A DNA stretch of 13,337 nucleotides from Nitrosotalea sp. (GTDB lineage Archaea; Halobacteriota; Syntropharchaeia; Alkanophagales; Methanospirareceae), in NCBI GenBank assembly GCA_020725315.1, contig DYFG01000033.1, positions 1 to 13,337 of the forward strand. The letters run 5' to 3'. The notes beneath the pieces are model-generated. The model did not search any database. It was not told the DNA's origin and was given only the letters and a program-made list of their open reading frames with translations. The position numbers and the translations under genes were made by a program. How positions within the stretch are numbered: position 1 is the first letter of the stretch; every line of letters begins with the position of its first letter. Below, piece by piece: positions 1 through 6,134 of the stretch.

Positions 1-658
1 GCAATGCTCTTATCAGCAATTGCGGACCCTTGAGCGGATGGATTCTATTCACAAACAAAATGACCTTTCTGTCTGTTAATCCATATTTATCCCTAAAATC
101 TATGGATGACGTACCAGCAAAATAACGCTCTGGAATACCATCTTGTATAAGTTCTGCTTTTTTCGCAATCCTTTTCACAATCTCTAAATCAATTTCGTTC
201 ATCACATGGATAGTATCACCCAAACGCATTGAAATGAGAGAAAAAAACTCGAACAATGAAAGAAAAGGACGAAGAATTTTACTCGGATGCTTTAACAATG
301 CAAATGGTGTAAATACTGTTGCAATAACTGGTTTTTTAAGCATTTTTGCTAACATCAAAAAGCAGAATGTGAATATATCATCGGTAGATATTATGTGTAT
401 GATGTCAAACTCTTTTAGAGAAAAAAATTTCAATGGTATCTCAAATCTAAAAGCTAAATATGCCGATTTTATTCTTTGGACAGAAAAATCCCAGTTTTCC
501 TCTTTAATTTTAACCTTTCCACCATTTGGAGTTCGGTCTGTCGTTATAACCGTGACGACATGCCTCTTTTTCGCTAATCCTTCTGCAAGATATAAAACCG
601 TTTGTTCCCTTCCACCTTCAACTGGATGGAAGTAAGGAGCGACCAATGCTATTTTCAT
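1..658 (-). CDS. GT4-family glycosyltransferase, C-terminus beyond the window
   Basis: This is the N-terminal 219 residues of a GT-B fold glycosyltransferase, cut by the window edge. The reading begins MKIALVAPYFHPVEGG, the usual first strand and glycine-rich loop of GT4 enzymes. A Rossmann-like acceptor domain covers about residues 1-185. The sequence FVNRIHPLKGPQLLIRAL near residue 205 is the start of the nucleotide-sugar binding domain, with the typical G/N-R-x-x-x-x-KG pattern. The ATG at 658-656 lies immediately next to the stop codon of the methyltransferase gene at 659, so the two are almost certainly co-translated. It probably adds a sugar to a lipid-linked surface or N-glycan precursor at the inner membrane face. 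Donor and acceptor cannot be told. No frame damage is visible in the part present. Confidence 0.88.
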   Translation of the reverse strand, partial: MKIALVAPYFHPVEGGREQTVLYLAEGLAKKRHVVTVITTDRTPNGGKVKIKEENWDFSVQRIKSAYLAFRFEIPLKFFSLKEFDIIHIISTDDIFTFCFLMLAKMLKKPVIATVFTPFALLKHPSKILRPFLSLFEFFSLISMRLGDTIHVMNEIDLEIVKRIAKKAELIQDGIPERYFAGTSSIDFRDKYGLTDRKVILFVNRIHPLKGPQLLIRAL

Positions 659-1303
659 TTAATCTTCTCCGACAGCACACCTCCGCAAACCTTTAAGAAC
701 AATTCTGTTTAAAATATCTCGCCTTGCTGTTAGCTTCAACTCTTCCTCCTCCTTCACCGCAACAAACCACAAATCTGCAAATATTCTCTTGAAAAGGGAG
801 CTCCAAACCACTCCCAGCTTTTCGTTTCTGAAAGGGAAGTTCGTGTATATCCTTCTAACTCTAAAACCGCATTTCGCCAGGAACTTCCTCATCTGGCTTT
901 CATTCCACGCATAGATGTGATCCCTCATTGTGTAAAAATCGAAATAGAAGCAATTAGGATTAGGGATTCCCAATATTAACCACCCTCTCTCTTTTAACAC
1001 TCTATGAAATTCCTTTAACGTTCTCCAAGGCGATTCAAGATGTTCCAAAGCATGAGAGCAGAAAATAACATCAAAAACTTCATTGGAGAAGGGTAAAGTA
1101 TAGTTTAAATCAGCCCGAACAAGTTCATACTTCTCTTTTAACCAAAGATTATTTATCTCGATGTCCAAGCCTACACTACCCTCCGGCATTAGAATAAGGT
1201 GTCTCCCATTACCGCACCCAGCATCGAGAACTCTCCCACAAAGATATTTCTTGAATAGATAGACGACCACATTCATCGGTCTCAGTTCCTTCTCTTCGCT
1301 CAC
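659..1303 (-). CDS. class I SAM-dependent methyltransferase
   Basis: A 214-residue protein of the Methyltransf_11 type. The SAM-binding motif I is plain at residues 25-33 (VLDAGCGNG). The acidic motif II loop is GLDIE at 45-49, an acidic AD at 64-65 follows, and FCSHALEHLESP at 81-92 is the usual motif IV/post region of small methyltransferases in sugar clusters. The C-terminal third, with IPNPNCFYFDF near 115-125, resembles enzymes that act on glycans or lipid-linked sugars. The start is a GTG at 1303-1301 that overlaps the stop of the upstream GT2 (GTGA, 4 bp), and the next gene starts right after its stop. This is a tightly coupled operon member. Likely role: methylating a sugar of the surface glycan. 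The exact acceptor is unknown. Confidence 0.87.
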   Translation of the reverse strand: MSEEKELRPMNVVVYLFKKYLCGRVLDAGCGNGRHLILMPEGSVGLDIEINNLWLKEKYELVRADLNYTLPFSNEVFDVIFCSHALEHLESPWRTLKEFHRVLKERGWLILGIPNPNCFYFDFYTMRDHIYAWNESQMRKFLAKCGFRVRRIYTNFPFRNEKLGVVWSSLFKRIFADLWFVAVKEEEELKLTARRDILNRIVLKGLRRCAVGED

Positions 1304-2325
1304 CGAAATGCAACCTCCTCAAACCTTTTAAACCTGCTCCTGAGGTATTTTATTGTGAGATTCAGCGACTTTATAATAAAATCTCTCTCAAATAATTCCT
1401 TGTCGCTTACAATTCTTCCTATCTGTACCTCTCTCCTCTTACTCATCAGCTTCCTCATTTTTATTACAACCCATATCAATGCTTTCATATTTCCAAAAGC
1501 AAGTGACGGCTTCTTGAAAAGAAGATAAAAAATTCCAGCTAACTCGAATAGGAGCCTCAAAGGCAGATATTTCAGGAGATTTTTCAACTCATAGCACTTT
1601 ATCATCGAAGCAATCGTGTTCTTCTGCCTGTGATAAAGTAACTTCCCATTTCTGAACGTTCCACCTCCCTTATGCAAAACTACGGAGTTCGGAGAGAAGT
1701 AAACCTCATAACCAAGTAAACGAGCACGCCAACATAAATCAGTCTCTTCAAAATAGAAAAAATAGTCTTCATCAAATCCTCCAAGACGCTCAAACAGCTC
1801 TCTGCGAACAAAAAGTGCCGCTCCTTTGCCTCCAAAAATCGATACGGGCTTAGATGGTTCATCCATAAAAAAAGTGTTCTCGATTGGGATGCCAATGCTA
1901 CTGATCACATGCCCTGTACTGTCAGGGATAGTCGGTTCATTTAGCATTCGGAGGTTTGCCTGCACTACTCCGATTTTTGGATTTTCAAAAAGTTTTGATG
2001 GTTCATCGAGCCAGCTCTGATCCACTATCGTATCATTATCGAGAAAAGCTATAACATCTCCGCTACAAAGATTTTCATTAATTATAACATTTCTTCCTAT
2101 TCCTCCAAGATTTTCTTTATTCTTAAAAAATTTGAAATTAAATTTCGATCTTGCATATTCATAACTTCCATCGATGGAGGCATTGTCAATGAAGATAACT
2201 TCAAAATTATCATATGTTGTATTTACTACAGATTCTAAACATTTTTCGAAAAATTCACCTAAGTTCTTTCTCCCGTTCCAGTTTATTATCATAATCGAAA
2301 ACTTAATTTTGTTTCCCTCTTTCAT
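1300..2325 (-). CDS. GT2-family glycosyltransferase (GT-A fold)
   Basis: A 341-residue complete GT2 enzyme of the rhamnosyltransferase-like group. The N-terminus FSIMIINWNGRKNL (9-22) is the first beta strand with the N-W-N-G donor-binding loop. The metal-binding DxD motif is LDNDT at 95-99. The segment GGKGAALFVRRELFERLGGF, about 165-184, and the EETDLCWR motif at 193-200 are the acceptor and catalytic regions typical of this group, and H218 closes the fold. The last ~110 residues hold a hydrophobic stretch (about 250-285) that could bind the membrane. The ATG at 2325 has a GGAGG-rich leader 12-17 bases upstream. Its stop overlaps the methyltransferase start. It probably transfers a sugar, possibly the deoxyhexose made by the neighbouring SDR enzyme; that link is inferred from position. 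Confidence 0.92.
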   Translation of the reverse strand: MKEGNKIKFSIMIINWNGRKNLGEFFEKCLESVVNTTYDNFEVIFIDNASIDGSYEYARSKFNFKFFKNKENLGGIGRNVIINENLCSGDVIAFLDNDTIVDQSWLDEPSKLFENPKIGVVQANLRMLNEPTIPDSTGHVISSIGIPIENTFFMDEPSKPVSIFGGKGAALFVRRELFERLGGFDEDYFFYFEETDLCWRARLLGYEVYFSPNSVVLHKGGGTFRNGKLLYHRQKNTIASMIKCYELKNLLKYLPLRLLFELAGIFYLLFKKPSLAFGNMKALIWVVIKMRKLMSKRREVQIGRIVSDKELFERDFIIKSLNLTIKYLRSRFKRFEEVAFR

Positions 2326-2394
2326 AATCCTTAACCGCCTCCCTCGTCTCTTTTATCTGCTTCCAACTACGTGATGGTCCATGCAACAATAGTT
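2303..2394 (-). pseudogene. possible C-terminal tail of a lost gene between the SDR gene and the GT2
   Basis: In the frame overlapping the GT2 start, the minus strand reads through the gap after the SDR stop and encodes about 30 residues, including GPSRSWKQIKETREAVKDY, ending at TAA 2305-2303. The composition and helix pattern look like a real protein tail rather than random sequence. The tail overlaps the GT2 start codon, as a preceding operon gene would. No start codon or 5' part is present. I read it as the 3' remnant of a deleted glycan gene. Too short to assign a family, and it could be chance. Confidence 0.3.
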
Positions 2395-3345
2395 CTATTT
2401 CACCCTCCAATAATCCAACAGATCCCTCATCGTCTTCTCAAATGGAATTTCTGGCGTCCATCCGGTTTGTTCTTTGAACTTGGAGCAATCCCCTTCTAAT
2501 CTCTCTACATCTGATGGTCTCATTCTCGAAGGGTCTTGTTTTATCTCTACATTTTTAACTGTCATGCCAAGCAACAAATCTAAAACAGATTGAATTGTTC
2601 TCGCTTTTCCTGAGCAGATATTATAGACTTCTCCGTAATCACATTTAGTAACTGAAAACCAATACGCTCTTACGATGTCTCGAACATCTGTGAAATCCCT
2701 TTTAGCATTCAGATTGCCTACATAAATCACTGGCTCTTTCAATCCTTTTTCAATTTCTGCTATCTGCTTTGAAAAGTTAGATTCAACAAAAACATCCCCT
2801 CTTCTCGGTCCTGTATGATTAAAAGCTCTTGTTATAATGATCTTTAACCCATAAGACCTGTGATATTGCTGACCCAGCATATCCTCTGTAACTTTTGAAA
2901 CGCCATAAGGTGATAAAGGTCTCAATAGGTTCGTCTCTTTAATAGGCAACTCATTCTGAAAAACCATTCCATACTCTTCTGAGCTCCCAGCGATTTCGAC
3001 CACTGGCTCACAATTCGATTGTCGAATCGCTTCAAGCAGATGTATCGTTCCAATTGCATTTGTTTCCATTGTATCCGCAGGCGCTCTCCATGACATTGGA
3101 ACAAAACTTTGTGATGCTAAGTGGAAAATGTAATCTGGCTCTGATTCTTCTATTGCCTTTTGAACAGAATGGCTGTCCCTCATATCCGCATCCACCAATT
3201 TTAGTTTGTCTTTAATGTGGATTATATTATCTAACTTGCTTCGCCATCTTATCGTTCCATATACTTCTATCCCTTTATTTAACAGAAACTCCGCTAAATG
3301 CGACCCCACAAATCCGCTTATTCCCGTTATTAATGCTCTTTTCAT
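2395..3345 (-). CDS. NAD(P)-dependent SDR, GDP-mannose dehydratase / GDP-4-keto-6-deoxymannose reductase type
   Basis: A 316-residue extended SDR. The cofactor loop is TGISGFVG at 7-14. The catalytic centre is the SSE at 121-123 and Y147xxxK151. RAFNHTGP at 173-180 and the tail with RPSDVERLEGD and TGWTPEIPFEKT are typical of the Gmd/Rmd family. The FVG loop (not GQDG) and the length near 310 residues fit Rmd (GDP-4-keto-6-deoxymannose reductase, giving GDP-D-rhamnose) better than Gmd (usually about 340-370). Many such genes are annotated simply as GDP-mannose 4,6-dehydratase, so the exact step is open. It should supply the 6-deoxyhexose donor used by the cluster's glycosyltransferases. A TATA-like box and a good AGGAGAT site precede the ATG at 3345, so it likely starts its own transcript. 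Confidence 0.9.
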   Translation of the reverse strand: MKRALITGISGFVGSHLAEFLLNKGIEVYGTIRWRSKLDNIIHIKDKLKLVDADMRDSHSVQKAIEESEPDYIFHLASQSFVPMSWRAPADTMETNAIGTIHLLEAIRQSNCEPVVEIAGSSEEYGMVFQNELPIKETNLLRPLSPYGVSKVTEDMLGQQYHRSYGLKIIITRAFNHTGPRRGDVFVESNFSKQIAEIEKGLKEPVIYVGNLNAKRDFTDVRDIVRAYWFSVTKCDYGEVYNICSGKARTIQSVLDLLLGMTVKNVEIKQDPSRMRPSDVERLEGDCSKFKEQTGWTPEIPFEKTMRDLLDYWRVK

Positions 3346-3352
3346 CTTTCAA

Positions 3353-3359
3353 ATCTCCT
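3353..3359 (-). promoter_or_regulatory. Shine-Dalgarno site for the SDR gene
   Basis: The minus strand reads AGGAGAT eight bases before the ATG at 3345-3343. It is a clear ribosome binding site and supports this start. Confidence 0.7.
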
Positions 3360-3387
3360 GTTTTTACCCTCACTATCATACCAATCT

Positions 3388-3400
3388 CATATATTATAAA
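3388..3400 (-). promoter_or_regulatory. putative archaeal TATA box upstream of the SDR gene
   Basis: The minus strand reads TTTATAATATATG just downstream of the GT4 stop codon. It is A/T-rich, sits about 45-55 bases before the SDR start, and would place a transcript start near 3370, leaving a short leader containing the AGGAGAT site. It suggests that the cluster has an internal promoter here. Assigned by eye only. Confidence 0.5.
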
Positions 3401-3407
3401 TGAATAT

Positions 3408-4535
3408 TCAAAAAAGTTTAAACCATTTCTTCGCTATTTCTTCCCATCTAAGCTCATCAGGCGCCTCGAACTTTCCCCGTTCATCGAATACATACATCAA
3501 AGCCTTTGTTATATCCACTGCACTTTCAGGTTTAACAAATACCGCCCCTTCATACTTTCCCAAACTCTCTTTCAGCCCCCCAACCTCAGATGCGATAACT
3601 GGCATTCCAAAAGCCATTCCTATATGTGCCACCGCACTTTGAGATGCGCGAGTATAAGGAATTACTAAAACGTCAGAAGCAGAGAAATAAAAAGATATTT
3701 TGTCATCATTCACATATCTATCATCTACATTGATTTTATTACTATACTTTGATTCTTTCACAAGCTCTTTCGATTCTTTGTCTTCCCACGTCTCGCCCAC
3801 AATAAGAAGTCTCGATTTTTTTATAAAATCTTCTGGTAAGCTTTCAAATGCTTTTATTAAATATTTAACCCCTTTATAAGGTCTTAATAAACCAAAAAAT
3901 AGTATTGCAAAATCCTCTTGTATTCCTATTGTAGTTTTAGCTACAGTTCTCTCTATCTTCTTATGATGGTCGTAAATGCCAAGAGGGATAACCTCTATTT
4001 TCCCCTTTTCTATTCCGTAACTTTTACTTATGAGTTCTTTATCAGCATTCGAGTGTACTACATAACGCGTGGCAAGTCTTCTTATTAATTTACCCATCAC
4101 CTTTGAATAAAACCTTATTGGTAAAGTTGAACTTTCCAAAGGGTCAACAACCTCATGAAATTCAATTATTATTGGCCTTCTTCTAAAATTTAAAACTTCG
4201 AGCGCTAAATACATATGCGCAACACTTGAAGTCCACCATTGAAATACTATGACATCTGCTCTTTTAGCTATTCTAAATGCTCTTATCCACGTGATAGGGT
4301 TATACCAATCGAGTACCTCATGAACTTCCACTTTTTCATCGAATTTTTGTGTTGTAAGTTCCTTTCCAACTCTTCTCCAGCCAGGGAATAATCTTTTGGG
4401 TAACATTTTTCTAAACAGTATGGTTTTAACGTCCATTAAGTCAGAGAGCGTATTCGAAAGCCTTATCGTATAGTAGCTAATCCCCGAAAGGAATTTTTCC
4501 GACGGACCTATAATTACAACCTTTGTTTTATGCAT
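3408..4535 (-). CDS. GT4-family glycosyltransferase
   Basis: A 375-residue GT-B enzyme. The N-terminal domain starts KVVIIGPSEKFLSGIS (5-20), a GT4-like first strand and glycine loop. FHEVVDP near 126-132 and HSNADKELI at 161-169 are usual positions in the cleft between domains. The C-terminal domain begins at FGLLRPYKG (214-222), and MPVIASEVGGLKE (311-323) is the nucleotide-sugar binding segment. The usual E-x7-E pair is not obvious: the first Glu position reads as part of ASQSAVAH, as in some GT4 subfamilies. The ATG at 4535 overlaps the end of the truncated GT2 by 8 bp and has GAGGGTG upstream, so it is translationally coupled. Likely a sugar transferase in surface glycan assembly; sugars unknown. 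Confidence 0.9.
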   Translation of the reverse strand: MHKTKVVIIGPSEKFLSGISYYTIRLSNTLSDLMDVKTILFRKMLPKRLFPGWRRVGKELTTQKFDEKVEVHEVLDWYNPITWIRAFRIAKRADVIVFQWWTSSVAHMYLALEVLNFRRRPIIIEFHEVVDPLESSTLPIRFYSKVMGKLIRRLATRYVVHSNADKELISKSYGIEKGKIEVIPLGIYDHHKKIERTVAKTTIGIQEDFAILFFGLLRPYKGVKYLIKAFESLPEDFIKKSRLLIVGETWEDKESKELVKESKYSNKINVDDRYVNDDKISFYFSASDVLVIPYTRASQSAVAHIGMAFGMPVIASEVGGLKESLGKYEGAVFVKPESAVDITKALMYVFDERGKFEAPDELRWEEIAKKWFKLF

Positions 4536-4998
4536 TCTTTTTCACCCTCGTTAGGTAAAACTCTTCAGGCAAAAAATCAGGCTTTTTTGATAACCATTTT
4601 GGGAGAAGTTTCCCGCCTGCCGCTGGTGCGCCTTGTTCCTCATACATCCTTACAAGTTCTTGTATCCAATTTTTATCAGCAACCGCGTCGTCGTCGAAAA
4701 ATGCAATTATGTCCCCCTCAGCCCCTTCTATTCCTCTATTTCTGCTCTTTGAAAGTCCTAAATTCTCCTCATTTAGTATCAATTTGGCTACTTTTATTCC
4801 GCTTTTTAAAATCTTATACAGTTCTTTATTCCCATCAACAACTACTATAATCTCAGAGTTCTTGTAGGATTGGACCTTTAAGCTTTCTATGGCCTCCATT
4901 AAATCTTTGTATCTTTCACTCTTATGCGTGCATATTATGACAGATACAAGAAAAGTCCTGACCCTATTTACTTTTATGCTCTCTTCTCTGCGGAACAT
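4528..4998 (-). CDS. truncated GT2-family glycosyltransferase (N-terminal half only)
   Basis: The 156 residues start as a normal GT2 enzyme: VSVIICTHKSER (18-29), the helix with KVQSYKNSEIIVVVDG, and the DxD motif FFDDDA at 100-105. Residues 128-148 (GGKLLPKWLSKKPDFLPEEF) match the region where family members normally continue for another 120-180 residues, including the acceptor and catalytic part. Here the frame instead runs LTRVKKNA-stop, and those bases also form the leader (GAGGGTG) of the next GT4 gene. I infer a deletion joining the middle of the GT2 gene, near position 4555, to the start of GT4. Without the second half of the fold it is unlikely to be active and is best seen as a pseudogene with an open frame. 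The start has GAGGAG upstream. Confidence 0.75.
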   Translation of the reverse strand: MFRREESIKVNRVRTFLVSVIICTHKSERYKDLMEAIESLKVQSYKNSEIIVVVDGNKELYKILKSGIKVAKLILNEENLGLSKSRNRGIEGAEGDIIAFFDDDAVADKNWIQELVRMYEEQGAPAAGGKLLPKWLSKKPDFLPEEFYLTRVKKNA

Positions 4999-5128
4999 TT
5001 TTGGAACTCCTCAAAAACTTCTTCGTCCACTTTATCCTTTCTTCATCTTTAAAATAGCCTAAAAAACCGAGCAGTATAGTTGCTATTTCTACGCTTAAGG
5101 GTGGTACCCTCGTTCCCGGCTTACCTTT
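4964..5128 (-). pseudogene. possible 3' tail of a lost gene before the truncated GT2
   Basis: The minus strand stays open for about 54 codons after a TGA at 5131, with no start codon, and ends inside the GT2 gene (TAG 4966-4964). It reads in part PPLSVEIATILLGFLGYF, then KDEERIKWTKKFLRSS, a hydrophobic stretch followed by a basic tail, as at the end of a membrane or glycan-assembly protein. The overlap with the GT2 start is what an upstream operon gene would leave. Family not recognised; chance cannot be excluded. Confidence 0.3.
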
Positions 5129-5167
5129 TCACTCCCTTTCTCATTCTCTCGGTGCATCCCTCTATCA

Positions 5168-5546
5168 CTATATCCTCCTCGACATAAAAGTGCTTTTGCT
5201 TTTATGTATCTTTTCACCCCTCTTTGCGGGTGGTATATAGTTCTTCAACGTCAAGGAAAGCGTTACGACCGTTACGGAACTCAGAGCCATTGCAAGCCCC
5301 GCAAGTTCAGGCTTAAATGTGATACCAAAAAAGGGTAGAGTATTCCTGCTGCCATAGGAATGAGTGCGGTATTATACGCAATTTGAACATCCTCTATGGG
5401 TATTTCCATTTCGTTGGTATCACGCCATACCCTGCATCGGTTACCGCTTTCTCTAAGTCAGTAAGTCGTACTTGTGTCGGATCATACTCCACGGTGGCAC
5501 TCTCAGTTCCAAGATTCACCTGCGCGTCAGCAACACCGTCTTTACA
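5168..5546 (-). pseudogene. copA: relic of a copper-transporting P-type ATPase (CopA-like)
   Basis: Two ends of a CopA-type ATPase are joined with the body missing. First comes most of an N-terminal HMA metal-binding domain (from about 5546: DGVADAQVNLGTESATVEYD, then LEKAVTDAGYGV), which ends at TAG 5396-5394. Immediately after, in another frame, comes the penultimate membrane segment (IAYNTALIPMAAGILYPF, 5380-5329). Then, after a one-base loss in a T run at 5332-5327, come LAGLAMALSSVTVVTLSLTL and the last residues to TAG 5170-5168. About 600 residues of an intact CopA, including the actuator domain, the phosphorylated DKTGT and the CPC site, are absent. The CxxC of the HMA domain is also gone. 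It cannot encode a pump. The family identity rests on both ends agreeing with CopA. Confidence 0.72.
5182..5207. repeat. 9-bp perfect inverted repeat (hairpin)
   Basis: ACATAAAAG at 5182-5190 is the exact inverse complement of CTTTTATGT at 5199-5207, with an 8-base loop. It lies at the very end of the copA relic. It could be an old terminator stem or a mobile-element scar; function not shown. Confidence 0.55.
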
Positions 5547-5733
5547 ATTGTTGGGTTCGATGTCCTTGCACGAAGTGGCACTCGATGCGCAGTACAGTCC
5601 AGGGACATCTTCAGGCTTTGGCACCATTCCGCCTCCATCCCCAGCTTTTCATCATTTCTTTTGCATTTTCCATCTTTTCGTTGACACTTTTGCTCGTGCC
5701 CTGAACAGGATAGGCAACACAAATACATTTCAT
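5547..5733 (-). pseudogene. broken small Cys-rich protein gene (DUF2769-like?) run into the copA relic
   Basis: From an ATG at 5733 the minus strand reads MKCICVAYPVQGTSK, followed by a helical stretch (NEKMENAKEMMKSWG). In neighbouring frames it continues GMEAE and then VPKPEDVPGLYCASSATSC plus KDIEPNNC. Read together across two frame changes near 5630-5640, these look like one small cysteine-rich archaeal protein with CxC, YC and CKDIE elements, reminiscent of the DUF2769 group (from memory). The sequence then passes into the HMA domain of the copA relic. No good ribosome binding site is seen. The fused, frameshifted state argues for decay. Confidence 0.35.
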
Positions 5734-5775
5734 AATGTTTTTTACCGTAAATGGAACTTTTTTGTTAGTTTTCTT

Positions 5776-6081
5776 TTATCCTTTTCTTCCATAAGAGTCG
5801 GTGAATGTAATCTCCTCAATCTCCTTGCGGGTGCTTTTGGGCGACTCAGCAGGATAACCGAGAGAGATGATGGAAAGCACCCTCTTCTCTTTTGGTATCC
5901 TCAATAGCTCCTTCACCTTTCCCTCGTAGGCCGAGCCATAAGAGCCTATCCAACATGTACCCAATCCTAAGGCGTGGGCAGCAAGCAGCATGTTTTGCGT
6001 TGTGATAGCGCCATCCTCCACCGGATGTGTTGATGCCTTTGGATCAATAATTAAAGAATTTCCCCACCTATCGCTAATTGT
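5776..6081 (-). pseudogene. nitroreductase-family protein, C-terminal half only
   Basis: The reading is a clear C-terminal half of an FMN-dependent nitroreductase: DGAITTQNMLLAAHALGLG, then TCWIGS, and IISLGYPAESPKSTRK near the end. The family is usually 170-200 residues, with FMN-binding Arg/Ser residues in the first 60, and those are missing. A GTG at 6021 could start an 81-residue product. However, the homologous frame runs further upstream (DPKASTHPVEDG) back to a TAA at 6084, so the true start has been lost rather than moved. It points away from the geranylgeranyl reductase gene. The fragment would not bind FMN normally. Confidence 0.75.
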
Positions 6082-6134
6082 TTAGATTAGAAATGCAAAA
6101 ATTGTGGTTGAGAGAAGTAGCCAGCCCCCGATGA

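Noticed and set aside
234..635. 133-codon plus-strand open frame
   Set aside because: It lies antisense to the GT4 gene at 1-658, whose translation has clear family motifs; the plus-strand product has none.
5383..5907. 174-codon plus-strand open frame
   Set aside because: It is antisense to the copA, Cys-rich and nitroreductase relics, each of which has real homology on the minus strand.
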